Source: Nitrospira sp.
GTDB lineage: Bacteria; Nitrospirota; Nitrospiria; Nitrospirales; Nitrospiraceae
Direction: 5' to 3'
Length of the DNA stretch: 34,931 nucleotides
NCBI GenBank assembly: GCA_015903995.1
Contig: JABMDK010000002.1
Location: 238,189 to 273,119 of the forward strand
Below are positions 1 to 7,396 of the stretch, in pieces. The stretch's first letter is position 1. The number at the start of each line of letters is the position of its first letter. The notes below the pieces were generated by a model, which did no database searches, was not told the origin of the DNA, and worked only from the letters and a program-made list of their open reading frames with translations. Made by a program: the position numbers and the translations under genes.

Positions 1-1
1 G

Positions 2-235
2 ATTCAGGCCAAGGGTGAGGGCGATTCGTTGAAGATTCGCGCGGAGGGCGAAGCCGACAGCATGAGGATCCGCGCCGTGGGGCAGTCGCAGGCGCAGGAC
101 ATCATCACCAAAACACTGACGCCAAACTACTTACTGTTCAAGCTCTATGAAAGCCCGAATGCCAAGACGATCATCGTGCCGGAAAAGCTGAATGTTCCGC
201 TGATTCTGAGCCCTGGGGCGGATCAATCGCGATAG
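2..235 (+). CDS. SPFH/prohibitin (Band 7) family protein, C-terminal fragment
   Basis: The frame is open from the window edge and ends at TAG 233-235, so only the last ~77 residues are present. The visible part starts with an alternating Ala/Glu/Lys/Arg segment ('AKGEGDSLKIRAEGEADS') typical of the long helix after an SPFH domain. It then runs into a conserved-looking tail, 'TPNYLLFKLYESPNAKTI' followed by 'IVPEKLNVPLIL'. That pattern matches prohibitin/HflC-like membrane scaffold proteins, which oligomerise at the cytoplasmic membrane and often modulate FtsH-type proteases. The listed ORF start (TTG at 29) is internal to the helix and is not the true start. The SPFH domain itself lies outside the window, so the assignment is by family resemblance of the C-terminus only. 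Confidence 0.7.
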   Translation: MQAKGEGDSLKIRAEGEADSMRIRAVGQSQAQDIITKTLTPNYLLFKLYESPNAKTIIVPEKLNVPLILSPGADQSR

Positions 236-635
236 GAGTCATCATGAGATGGGCGCAGTATTCCGAGTATGCCCATGATCCAAAGACTCTCACGGTGCGA
301 CAAATCAATGGAGGGATCGGTCTTTACGGTGAGCCCTGAAACCAGCGGGATCATGATTGCGGAGATCATGACCCAGCGGAATTTCGAGGCCGTGCTCATC
401 TACTAATTCTCCTTGTCCCCTCAATCCGACGCAAGAGGCACTTGCAGGGCCATACGATACGGGGACCTTGCCATTTTCGATCACGACATTGTGCTCTTTG
501 ACTCAATGGACACGATGCCGTGGCTTTTCTTTTCCTTCCTGGTTTGAGCCGCCCGTTGTGTACGTACAAATAACTGTGTGCCGAATTTAGCCTTGCGGGG
601 TCTCTCTAAGAGGACTAGAATCAACTTCTCTCGCC
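236..635. other. Intergenic region with possible tiny decayed ORF
   Basis: About 400 bases lie between the SPFH-like gene and the histidine kinase. An ATG at 244 opens 31 codons (MRWAQYSEYAHD..., stop 337-339). A different frame then continues with 'GIMIAEIMTQRNFEAVLIY' and stops at 406, so a short gene broken by a frameshift is possible. I do not recognise either half. Upstream of the kinase is a 10-bp palindrome, TGTACGTACA (559-568). I see no clear sigma70 promoter or terminator. Confidence 0.3.
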
Positions 636-2642
636 ATGACACCCAAAGCCGCCAAAAGAGAGCGCTGGGTAAGGGCACGATCGCTTTCCCAGGCACCCCA
701 GGCCGATGATTGGCAAGGGAAGGCGGTCGAATCGGCAAAAGATAATTTCTTCGCCGAAGCCTTCCGCCTAAGTCCTCACCCGATCGGCATCACGGAACTT
801 GAGACCGGGGTCTGTCTAGAAATCAATGACGCCTGCCTTGCCATATTCGGTTTGTGCCGGGACGAGGTTATCGGAAAGACGACGTTGATGTTGGGTATCT
901 GGCCTGATCCTCATGATCGGGCCAGGCTCATCGATCGATTGAAATCCGAAGGGTCGGTCCGAAATCTTGACGTGTCGATGCGGATGAAGAACGGTGAATT
1001 GCGACAATTCCTCATCTCGACGGACTTGATCACGCTCAGAGGGAAGCCCTGCCTCCTGACGATCGGCAATGACATTACCGAGCGCAAGAGGGTTGAGGAG
1101 GCGTTGCATCGGACTCATGAAGAGTTGGAACAACGCGTCCGGGAAAGAACGGTCGATCTCGAACGAACCAATGCGGCGATGCGAGATAGTGAGGAGCGCT
1201 TCCGTTTATTTATCGAGCATGTGCCGGCTGCGACTGCGATGTTTGACCGTAACATGCGGTATTTGGCGGCCAGTCGCCGTTGGATGGAAGACTATCGCCT
1301 CTCGGGGGCTATCCTTGGCCGATCACACTATGACGTGCTTCCCGCGATCTCATCACGATGGAAGGAGATCCATCGTCGCGGGTTGGCCGGAGAAACTCTG
1401 CGTGCAGATGAAGACCGGTTCGTTCGAGACGATGGTTCCACACAGTGGATCACCTGGGATGTCCGCCCCTGGTATAGCGGCGATGAAGTCGGCGGCATCG
1501 TGATTGCCACGGAAGATGTGACGGCCCGTGTGGAGGCTCAGAACGCCTTGCATGAACGGAAGGAACGGTCCGATCAGGTCATTCAGTTGGCCAACTTCGG
1601 CATTTTCGATCACGATCACCGTACCGGGAAAGTGTATTGGTCTCCCGCGATGAGGGAAATCTACGGAGTGGGACCTAATGATCCAATTTCTTTCGAAGGG
1701 TATATCCAGTTACTCCATCCGGAAGACCGCGAAACAGTCGTTCGGGCGATCAAGCAGGCCCAAGACTCTGCCGGTGACGATCTTTTTTCGGTAGAACACC
1801 GTGTGTTGCACCGCGACGGGAGTGTCCGGTGGGTGAGTTTTCGGTCATGGACGTTATTCGACAATGAATGGCCGGAGCGTCGCCCTACGCGCACCTTGGG
1901 GGCGATGATCGACATTACGAAACGCAAACAGGCGGAGGAGGCGCTCCATCGCAACCAGCTGGAGTTGCATCTGCAGCAAGTGCAACTGGAAGAATTGACG
2001 TCGAAGCTGCTGGCGGCGCAGGAGCATGAGCGGAAGCGAATCGCCCGCGATCTGCACGACGATGTGAGCCAGCGATTGGCTGCCTTAGTCTTGGAAGTCG
2101 CATCCTTGGAACACCGCCCGTCTCCTGTACCCGGTGAACTTGCTCGATCGTTGGCGCCACTTCGTGAACAGTTGGAGCAGCTTTCGGACGATGTACATAC
2201 GCTCGCATACCGGCTTCATCCTTCGTTGCTGGAGCATGCTGGATTGCGCCCGGCGGTCGAAGACCATGTCCATCAGGTTTCTCGGCGCACGGGCTTGCCC
2301 ATTCATCTGAAGATTCTTGATGTTCCGAATGCGGTACCGCTTGATCAGGCGACTTGTCTCTTTCGCGTCATGCAGGAAAGCGTCCAAAATGTGGTGAAAC
2401 ATGCGCAGGCCAAGACCGTGACGGTCCAGCTCCGCGGGTCGTCAAAGGGGGTCGGTCTGTCCGTCATTGATAATGGGAAGGGATTTGACCCACAGGATCT
2501 GCGGGCCCATCAACAAGGGCTGGGATTGAGCAGTATGGAAGAACGGCTGCGACAACTGCACGGGTTCTTTCGAATCCAATCTCGCCCATCCCTCGGCACA
2601 AAGGTCTGTGCGTGGGTGCCTTGCGAGGTGGAGGTCGCATGA
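636..2642 (+). CDS. PAS-PAS-PAS sensor histidine kinase (HisKA_3 / NarX-DegS type)
   Basis: A 668-aa protein. Three PAS/PAC modules lie at about residues 40-152, 190-300 and 310-435. The first and third end in the classic 'ITERKRVEEAL' and 'ITKRKQAEEAL' junctions, and a coiled-coil linker sits near 150-185. The HisKA_3 dimerisation/phosphoacceptor segment is 'RKRIARDLHDDVSQRLA', with the predicted phosphorylated His at residue 474. The HATPase_c domain shows an N-box ('ESVQNVVKHAQA'), 'DNGKGFD' and 'GLGLSSMEERL'. There is no transmembrane segment, so it is probably a soluble sensor of an intracellular cue such as redox, ligand or light. The stop overlaps the response-regulator start (ATGA), so they are a coupled pair. 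The start has no strong Shine-Dalgarno, but no better in-frame start precedes PAS1. Confidence 0.93.
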   Translation: MTPKAAKRERWVRARSLSQAPQADDWQGKAVESAKDNFFAEAFRLSPHPIGITELETGVCLEINDACLAIFGLCRDEVIGKTTLMLGIWPDPHDRARLIDRLKSEGSVRNLDVSMRMKNGELRQFLISTDLITLRGKPCLLTIGNDITERKRVEEALHRTHEELEQRVRERTVDLERTNAAMRDSEERFRLFIEHVPAATAMFDRNMRYLAASRRWMEDYRLSGAILGRSHYDVLPAISSRWKEIHRRGLAGETLRADEDRFVRDDGSTQWITWDVRPWYSGDEVGGIVIATEDVTARVEAQNALHERKERSDQVIQLANFGIFDHDHRTGKVYWSPAMREIYGVGPNDPISFEGYIQLLHPEDRETVVRAIKQAQDSAGDDLFSVEHRVLHRDGSVRWVSFRSWTLFDNEWPERRPTRTLGAMIDITKRKQAEEALHRNQLELHLQQVQLEELTSKLLAAQEHERKRIARDLHDDVSQRLAALVLEVASLEHRPSPVPGELARSLAPLREQLEQLSDDVHTLAYRLHPSLLEHAGLRPAVEDHVHQVSRRTGLPIHLKILDVPNAVPLDQATCLFRVMQESVQNVVKHAQAKTVTVQLRGSSKGVGLSVIDNGKGFDPQDLRAHQQGLGLSSMEERLRQLHGFFRIQSRPSLGTKVCAWVPCEVEVA

Positions 2643-3292
2643 GTCGCCCCCGGATCTTGATGGCCGATGATCACGCCATCGTCCTGGCCGGACTTCGGAA
2701 GCTCGTGGAAGCCGAGGGCGAAGTGGTCGGGATGGTGGAGGACGGGCGAGCGTTAGTGGAAGCGGCGCAGCAGCTTCGTCCCGACATCGTGTTATTGGAT
2801 ATCTCGATGCCCTTGCTCAACGGACTCGATGCCGCGCGCCAGATCAGCAAGCTGGTACCGGAGAGCAAGTTGATCTTCCTGACCATGCATGCCACCCCCA
2901 CCTATGCGACCGAAGCTTTTAAGGCCGGGGCCTCTGGCTATCTGATAAAGCGGTCCGCCGCCGTGGAACTGAAGCAAGCCATACAGGCGGTGATGCAGGG
3001 GCAACACTACATGACTCCGCTTATCACGAAAGATGTCTTGGCAGCGACGCTCCAATCCACGGATGGCCAGTCCAATAAGCCGTTAGTGACCTCGCTCACG
3101 CAGCGGCAACGGGAGGTGTTACAGCTCGTTGCCGAAGGAAAAGGTACCAAGGCCATTGCTTCGATCCTGAACATTTCCGTCAAAACCGTCGAGTTTCACA
3201 AGTTTCGCATTATGGGTGAACTCGATCTGCACTCGACTGCCGAGCTAGTCAAATACGCGATCGCCGAAGGCCTTGTAAGCGTGTCGTCGTAA
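2639..3292 (+). CDS. NarL/FixJ-family response regulator (REC + LuxR HTH)
   Basis: A 217-aa protein starting at ATG 2639, inside the kinase stop codon and preceded by GAGGTGGAGG. The track's GTG at 2612 adds nine residues encoded in the kinase tail and is less likely. The REC domain occupies ~3-120 with the acidic pair 'MADDH', phosphoacceptor Asp54 in 'DIVLLDISMP' and Lys in 'YLIKRSAAVEL'. A LuxR-type HTH occupies ~150-210 ('LTQRQREVLQLVAEGKGTK', 'VKTVEFHK'). It should be phosphorylated by the upstream HisKA_3 kinase and bind DNA as a dimer. Targets are unknown. The AT-richer gap downstream could hold its site, but that is inference. Confidence 0.95.
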   Translation: MSRPRILMADDHAIVLAGLRKLVEAEGEVVGMVEDGRALVEAAQQLRPDIVLLDISMPLLNGLDAARQISKLVPESKLIFLTMHATPTYATEAFKAGASGYLIKRSAAVELKQAIQAVMQGQHYMTPLITKDVLAATLQSTDGQSNKPLVTSLTQRQREVLQLVAEGKGTKAIASILNISVKTVEFHKFRIMGELDLHSTAELVKYAIAEGLVSVSS

Positions 3293-3582
3293 TCACGTCC
3301 ACTAGTCCCATCTACTACCCAATGTAGGATCTGATGTTGCTTACTACACCATAATGAATTCGTGTGTCAGTGTTACTATTCAGTACTAGTAATCTCCCCT
3401 CATCTTTCTAGTGGCCTTCCTAGTTCACAAGGTCAGTCATATATCCTTACTATTAGTTAACGAAACAAGCTGTTCGTTTTTATCAGTTGGCGTATGCGGT
3501 ACCTATTCATTTGGGTCTGTAAAAGTCTTCAGTGACAGTTAAAAAGTCGTTGTAATTTTTGATCTTTGTGCGGGAAGGGTGG
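3293..3582. other. AT-rich intergenic region
   Basis: About 290 bases, visibly richer in A/T than the flanking genes, with many short TA-rich words (CATATATCC, TTACTATTAGTTAACG, GTTAAAAAGTCGTTG). It begins with an imperfect inverted motif, CTACTACCCAATGTAG. No ORF is convincing. A weak promoter-like pair, GTGACA-N15-TAATTT (3532-3558), lies just upstream of the small protein, but its spacing is short. It probably carries regulatory sequence for the next gene. Confidence 0.45.
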
Positions 3583-3837
3583 ATGCAAGTTTCAGTAATC
3601 ATAGATCGGGTCTATGGTGCCTTAGAGCAGTTTGGTACGACTTGCTCCATGGAGGACGTGGTTGGGCTTTGTCCAGACCTGACGTGGAACCAGGTGTATC
3701 TCGCAGTTGATTATTTGAGCAAGACCGGCAAGGTTTCTGTCACTCTGGACCCGGACAGGACGTACACCGTCCGGGTCTATCCCGCCGCCGACTCATCTCA
3801 ATTCTCATCCAGACAAGATCACGTCAGTATTGCCTAG
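3583..3837 (+). CDS. Small winged-helix-like protein of unknown function
   Basis: An 84-aa protein. I place the start at ATG 3583 because GGAAGGG lies just upstream; the track's TTG at 3559 has no ribosome binding site. The core reads 'CSMEDVVGLCPDLTWNQV', then 'LAVDYLSKTGKV', then 'VTLDPDRTYTV'. A helix-helix followed by a beta-wing suggests a compact winged-helix DNA- or protein-binding fold. I recall similar small proteins as multicopy in Nitrospira genomes, but I cannot assign a role. It stands alone: an AT-rich gap lies upstream and a repeat element downstream. The C-terminal ~15 residues are polar and probably disordered. Confidence 0.75.
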   Translation: MQVSVIIDRVYGALEQFGTTCSMEDVVGLCPDLTWNQVYLAVDYLSKTGKVSVTLDPDRTYTVRVYPAADSSQFSSRQDHVSIA

Positions 3838-4315
3838 CACTTTGAGTTGGCATGCCTGCCTCTCTGAGCCGTAGGCGTATGGTCGCCCGTAGCTTACCGG
3901 TGGTGATCTCCCATGAGGTATTGGTTCCTGATGAGATCGGTCTACATACTGGTGGCGTAGACAGCAGTCTAGGCTTTCTGAGGGCTCCCTGCGTCATTAA
4001 CCGGTTCCCGCGAAATCGTGATGTGATCCCATCTGCACCCGTCTCTCTCGCAGGATGCGGAAAAAGACCGCCAGCGGCGTTCTCGCCTCGCTCAGAGGCT
4101 CAACGTACGGCCCAGAGTATGATTCGCCTCTTCGCTCGCTGGCCTTTTTGCGCATCCTGCGTGGCTGTTCAGCGTTCTCCTAAACCTCGATTTCTATGAC
4201 GGCTATAGAGGTCACAATGAGTTTTTCCGCAGCCTGCTAAAGAGGTGAAGGCCGGCATGTGCGACTAACGCGGTTCATAATCTGGCATAGGAGGTTATGG
4301 TACAGTGGCAATCTC
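3838..4315. other. Intergenic region holding repeat copy A
   Basis: About 480 bases. The first ~200 show nothing I can support. The 115-aa ORF at 3852-4199 reads through the palindromic repeat and has no recognisable protein pattern, so I leave it out. Repeat copy A occupies 4048-4240. GGAGG (4290-4294) sits ~21 nt before the chosen start of the next gene, which is far for a ribosome binding site. Confidence 0.5.
4048..4240. repeat. Nitrospira-type palindromic intergenic repeat, copy A
   Basis: The core begins GCAGGATGCGGAAAAAG (4050-4066) and ends TTTTTGCGCATCCTGC (4145-4160), which is near-complementary to the start. Between them is the shared segment GCTCAGAGGCTCAACGTACG. Similarity to copy B continues past the core through CTATGACGGCTA and GAGTTTTTCCGCAGCCTGCT to about 4240. 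Relative to copy B it lacks about 17 bases (GCGGCCTTGCTGGACGA) in the right arm, so it is a decayed copy. I recall this family as frequent between genes in Nitrospira genomes. Confidence 0.85.
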
Positions 4316-5467
4316 ATGAGGGTCTTTGTTCTCGGAATCGGGGCGACCGGCTCACTACTGGTCAAGTTACTCATTCGCCAGGGTCATCACGTGTCGTGCG
4401 GCGATCGTGATCCGATCCGTGCGCACGACTTTCTCGGAGAGAGTTCCGGGGTTGAGATCCAACGGGTCAATGCCAGAAGTCTGCAGAGCGTCGTAAAGGC
4501 AGCGAAAGGCTGTCAGCTCCTCATTAATGCCTGTCCGACAGTTTTTAACAACATCCTGATGCGCGCAGCTCTTGGATTGGGTGCCCACTACCTCGATACC
4601 GCCTCCCATTTGAGAGCCAGCCCGTTTCGGCCGGAACAGTTCAGTTTCGATCGACAATTTCGGGAGAAAAGACGATGGGCGCTTATTCATGCCGGCGTCG
4701 CACCGGGGCTCACGAATCTCTTCGCAGCAGAGGCGGCGGCAGAACTCGATGAATTGGATAAAGCCGAGATCAGAATTTTCGAGGACACGGTGTCTGAGGA
4801 TCCTGTTTCACAGTGGTCGGCAGAGTCTTCATTTGACGAGGCGGTCTCGCGTCCTCGTGTCTATCGTGATGGCTGTTTCTGTTTTGGTGCCCGATTTGGC
4901 GAGCGTGAACGGTTTAGGTTTCCCCCGCCAATTGGGCTAGTCGGCGTCGTACTTGCAGCCCAGGATGAAGTCACGACCCTGCCACGCGTTCTCTCCTTCA
5001 AGAGTGTGGATGCCAAAATCGGTGGGACCGACATGGAACGCCTTCGACGGTGGTATCGGCAAGGGAAGCTCACGCGGTCGCGGGGTTTCAGTTCGGTTCG
5101 ATTCCCGGCGACGGCAACTCCTCGTATGATGAGCACGCTGGTTCGGCGAGGGATCCTACACAATGCTCGTTTTGCCGTAGCAGTGTTGGTGTATGGGCGC
5201 AAGGGGGGAGGCCGGTGTCTCGTCCGCTGGGATGCGCGTTTCCCCACCCTCTATGAGTTACGCAGGCAAAAATCGACTTACGCTCCGATTGCCTGGAGCA
5301 CCGCACATCTGACGGCACTGTTTGTGAAGGCGATGCCGCGGGGGTCCATTGGAGTCTATGTTCCCGAGGCCTTGCCGGCTACGACACGCAAGAATATTCT
5401 GCAGGCGGCGCAATCAAGCGGTATTCGGATTAGTCGAAGGGTCGTTCGCCTCAAGCCATTGAGATGA
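4316..5467 (+). CDS. Saccharopine-dehydrogenase-like NAD(P)-binding oxidoreductase
   Basis: A 383-aa protein. It starts at ATG 4316, which puts the Rossmann motif 'VFVLGIGATGSLLVKLL' at the very N-terminus; the 19 extra residues of the longer ORF do not look like protein. Family features are 'GAHYLDTASHLR' (~residues 90-105), 'IHAGVAPGLTNLFAAEAA' (~125-142), and a C-terminal catalytic/dimerisation half containing 'DELDKAEIRIFEDT'. Relatives oxidise or reduce saccharopine or carboxynorspermidine-like imino adducts, but many homologues have unknown substrates and no lysine or polyamine gene is adjacent. It is alone on the plus strand and bracketed by two copies of the same palindromic repeat. 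The substrate is unassigned. Confidence 0.75.
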   Translation: MRVFVLGIGATGSLLVKLLIRQGHHVSCGDRDPIRAHDFLGESSGVEIQRVNARSLQSVVKAAKGCQLLINACPTVFNNILMRAALGLGAHYLDTASHLRASPFRPEQFSFDRQFREKRRWALIHAGVAPGLTNLFAAEAAAELDELDKAEIRIFEDTVSEDPVSQWSAESSFDEAVSRPRVYRDGCFCFGARFGERERFRFPPPIGLVGVVLAAQDEVTTLPRVLSFKSVDAKIGGTDMERLRRWYRQGKLTRSRGFSSVRFPATATPRMMSTLVRRGILHNARFAVAVLVYGRKGGGRCLVRWDARFPTLYELRRQKSTYAPIAWSTAHLTALFVKAMPRGSIGVYVPEALPATTRKNILQAAQSSGIRISRRVVRLKPLR

Positions 5468-5478
5468 AGTGAGCCTTC

Positions 5479-5685
5479 TCGCAGGATGCGGAAAAAGTCC
5501 GCCAGCGGCGGACTCGCCTCGCTCAGAGGCTCAACGTACGGCCCAGAGTACGATTCGCCTCTTCGCTCGCTGCGGCCTTGCTGGACGACATTTTTGCGCA
5601 TCCTGCTGGTCTATTCAGCATCGTCCTCAACGTCGATGTCTATGACGGCTACAGGAGTCACAAGGAGTTTTTCCGAAGCCTGCTA
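5479..5685. repeat. Nitrospira-type palindromic intergenic repeat, copy B (complete)
   Basis: The 126-bp core runs from GCAGGATGCGGAAAAAGTCC (from 5481) to CATTTTTGCGCATCCTGC (to 5606). Its two arms pair imperfectly along most of their length. Inside the left arm is a perfect hairpin, GTCCGCC-AGC-GGCGGAC. The centre carries GTACGGCCCAGAGTAC. A second block, ending GTTTTTCCGAAGCCTGCTA (to 5685), is also shared with copy A. The whole could form a large cruciform or RNA hairpin. The minus-strand 81-aa ORF across it is an artefact of the repeat. Confidence 0.88.
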
Positions 5686-5791
5686 GAAAATGACAGCAAA
5701 ATATACTACTTCCGTATCCGCGCTTGCCACACTGGATCAGTTCACCAGACAGGCTCAAACGGATCCAGACCCTATGTGCTGATCAACCTAC

Positions 5792-5820
5792 TTGACAGCC
5801 GATTTTGTCAGGAATAAATT
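5792..5820 (+). promoter_or_regulatory. Near-consensus sigma70 promoter
   Basis: TTGACA (5792-5797), a 17-bp spacer, then TAAATT (5815-5820). This is the best-matching housekeeping promoter I found in the window. It points at the 27-aa microprotein, with a leader of about 180 nt. Confidence 0.65.
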
Positions 5821-6006
5821 TGTGCCCCATAAAAATCCCAAAGGGCCATGGGGCCAAGTTGTTGGCTGATATCGCACCTCGTGTCGAGGTCATCGCTTAT
5901 CGGCTGTGTCTGGGGAGAAAGGATATCAGTCGGCCTCAATTCCTTGTGAGGTGTGCCTGTGGGATACCACTTCGTAGCGTGACGGGTCCGGACGAAAGGA
6001 GTAACC
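5821..6006 (+). other. Long 5' leader before the microprotein
   Basis: About 180 nt lie between the predicted transcription start and the 6007 ORF. They contain a short hairpin, ACCTCG-TGT-CGAGGT (5876-5890). The overlapping 69-aa ORF 5805-6014 has no ribosome binding site or family resemblance and I treat it as spurious. The leader could be regulatory; no known riboswitch is recognised. Confidence 0.35.
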
Positions 6007-6090
6007 ATGGATAGTAGCCTCTTAATGTTTGTGATTGTGATGCTCGTGATTTTCATCGGCGGCATCATCGTGTACAAAAAGAGCGCCTAG
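6007..6090 (+). CDS. 27-aa single-pass membrane microprotein (YKKSA tail)
   Basis: ATG 6007 to TAG 6088-6090 encodes 27 residues, too short for the ORF track. AAAGGAG lies 6 nt upstream, an excellent ribosome binding site, and a near-consensus promoter lies ~180 nt further up. The peptide begins 'MDSSLLMFVIVMLVIFIG' and ends 'GGIIVYKKSA'. That is one hydrophobic helix of ~20 residues followed by a positively charged cytoplasmic tail. A second locus in this window (8256-8336, minus strand) encodes a 26-aa peptide with the same MD start and YKKSA end and an equally good ribosome binding site. The function is unknown; such microproteins often bind larger membrane complexes. Confidence 0.7.
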   Translation: MDSSLLMFVIVMLVIFIGGIIVYKKSA

Positions 6091-6469
6091 CTCTTTCCTG
6101 AACTCATTATTATCTCGTGGTAGGGTATCGGCATCTTGCTATGTCAGGGGTGGGGTGTGCGAGGTGAAGGCAGAGCTCCAAGGTGGTGGCTTGCTTCTAG
6201 ATTTTCAGCTTCGGCTGAGTCCTCTTACATTTCACCCACCTACGCATGGAGGAATGCGCAGTGGGTGTCCTCCGAAGCCTTGGCGAAGGAGGACACGCTT
6301 CGGCGGGTTCCGCCGAAGACACAAAAGGGACCACGGCAAGCCGTGAGGCTCCACTGTTGATAGGTACCTCTGACAAGAAGTTTACCTGTGCCTGCCGAGC
6401 GAATACGAGATCGGTTGGAGGAAAGGGCTGTAGAAAAAGCGGGTTGCAGACGATGACTGGTCGCCGGGG
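6091..6469. other. Intergenic region with a cluster of hairpins
   Basis: This region lies between convergent genes (the microprotein on plus, mlaA on minus). It holds three consecutive perfect stem-loops at 6265-6345, annotated separately. The overlapping plus-strand ORFs (74, 63 and 86 aa) span these hairpins in three frames and look spurious. Confidence 0.5.
6265..6345. terminator. Triple hairpin array between convergent genes
   Basis: Stem 1 is GTGTCCTCC...GGAGGACAC (6265-6273 / 6288-6296). Stem 2 is CTTCGGCGG-GTT-CCGCCGAAG (6298-6318). Stem 3 is CACGGC-AA-GCCGTG (6332-6345). All are perfect. They lie downstream of both flanking genes, so bidirectional termination or mRNA-end protection fits. 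No clear U-tract follows, and a REP-like repeat is an alternative. Confidence 0.5.
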
Positions 6470-7396
6470 CTATTCTCGAATGGCTTTGGTTCGTTTTTGC
6501 AGATAGGCATTACGGACTGCGGCATAGAGATCCAATGTAGATTCTTCAACACCCTGAAACTTTTCCAAATTCAGGGAGCGTTCGTTTACGACCTCGGTCG
6601 CACGCGCGCCAAGCGATATGCCATAGGTGAGCGCCCGCTCATCGATATCGACCACTGTCGGAATCGAATCGATGTTATGCATAGTCGGCAGGATAAGCCA
6701 GTAAATCGGATTGAGGGCGATGTCTCCGGCGTAGCCGGCAAGGTCCCGAACTGTGTAGGGTCCTAAAATCGGCACCATGATATAAGGACCTGGTGGAACA
6801 CCATAAAATCCAAGCGTTTGTCCTGTATCCTCTTCCGGTGTCGTGAGATTGAACCGCTGAGCCACATCGAAAAATCCGCCGATCCCGACCGTCGTATTAA
6901 TGAGAAATCGTCCAACTTCGATCCCGGCTCCTTTGAATTTTCCCTGAAACACATTGTTTATGAATCGTGGGGTCGCACGACTATTGTAGAAGATGTTGCT
7001 GACGCCGACCTGGACGATATTGGGAACGACGTAGTTGTATCCTTTGGCGATTGGTTTCAGCACCCACCGATCGAGCTGCCGGTTGAATTCAAAGAACTTG
7101 GTATTGAGCGGTTCCCAAGGGTCATATTCATCGACCCCTTCTTCGCCTGGTTTGGAAAACGGATCGAGTGGTTCTTCAGAAGATGCGTCGTTGGCTGGTG
7201 CCGCTGACGGAGTCAGCTTGGGGTCGGCATCAGCGACAAGAACCGGCTGAGCGTTCTGTCCCATGTGCGGTGTGAGAGAGTTTGCCGAGCCCTTTTGAGT
7301 AACGCAACCTGAGAGCACGATCAATAAGACGGCAAGAATGAGTCCATATTCACTCTGTCTGAAGCGGGCCGGCCTACACACAGCTATTGTCTTCAT
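6470..7396 (-). CDS. mlaA: MlaA/VacJ-family outer-membrane lipoprotein
   Basis: A 308-aa protein with a lipoprotein signal: a basic N-terminus, a hydrophobic stretch 'YGLILAVLLIVLSGC' and lipidated Cys31. After a ~60-residue polar linker the MlaA domain begins 'YDPWEPLNTKFFEFNRQLD'. It continues through 'NFxxN-like' amphipathic segments, 'FLINTTVGIGGFFDVA' and 'EEDTGQTLGFYGVPPGPY'. MlaA sits in the outer membrane and removes mislocalised phospholipids from the outer leaflet, passing them to MlaC and the MlaFEDB ABC complex. None of the other mla genes is adjacent here, although mlaA is often unlinked. It is monocistronic, with a hairpin cluster downstream. The start at 7396 has AGAGG ~11 nt upstream on the minus strand. 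Confidence 0.93.
   Translation of the reverse strand: MKTIAVCRPARFRQSEYGLILAVLLIVLSGCVTQKGSANSLTPHMGQNAQPVLVADADPKLTPSAAPANDASSEEPLDPFSKPGEEGVDEYDPWEPLNTKFFEFNRQLDRWVLKPIAKGYNYVVPNIVQVGVSNIFYNSRATPRFINNVFQGKFKGAGIEVGRFLINTTVGIGGFFDVAQRFNLTTPEEDTGQTLGFYGVPPGPYIMVPILGPYTVRDLAGYAGDIALNPIYWLILPTMHNIDSIPTVVDIDERALTYGISLGARATEVVNERSLNLEKFQGVEESTLDLYAAVRNAYLQKRTKAIRE

Noticed and set aside
481-738. 85-aa minus-strand ORF before the kinase
   Set aside because: Overlaps the kinase start and has no ribosome binding site or recognisable motif.
3852-4199. 115-aa plus-strand ORF
   Set aside because: Runs through the palindromic repeat and has no family resemblance.
5356-5601. 81-aa minus-strand ORF
   Set aside because: Encoded mainly by palindromic repeat copy B. 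Repeats of this type are easily mis-annotated as small proteins.
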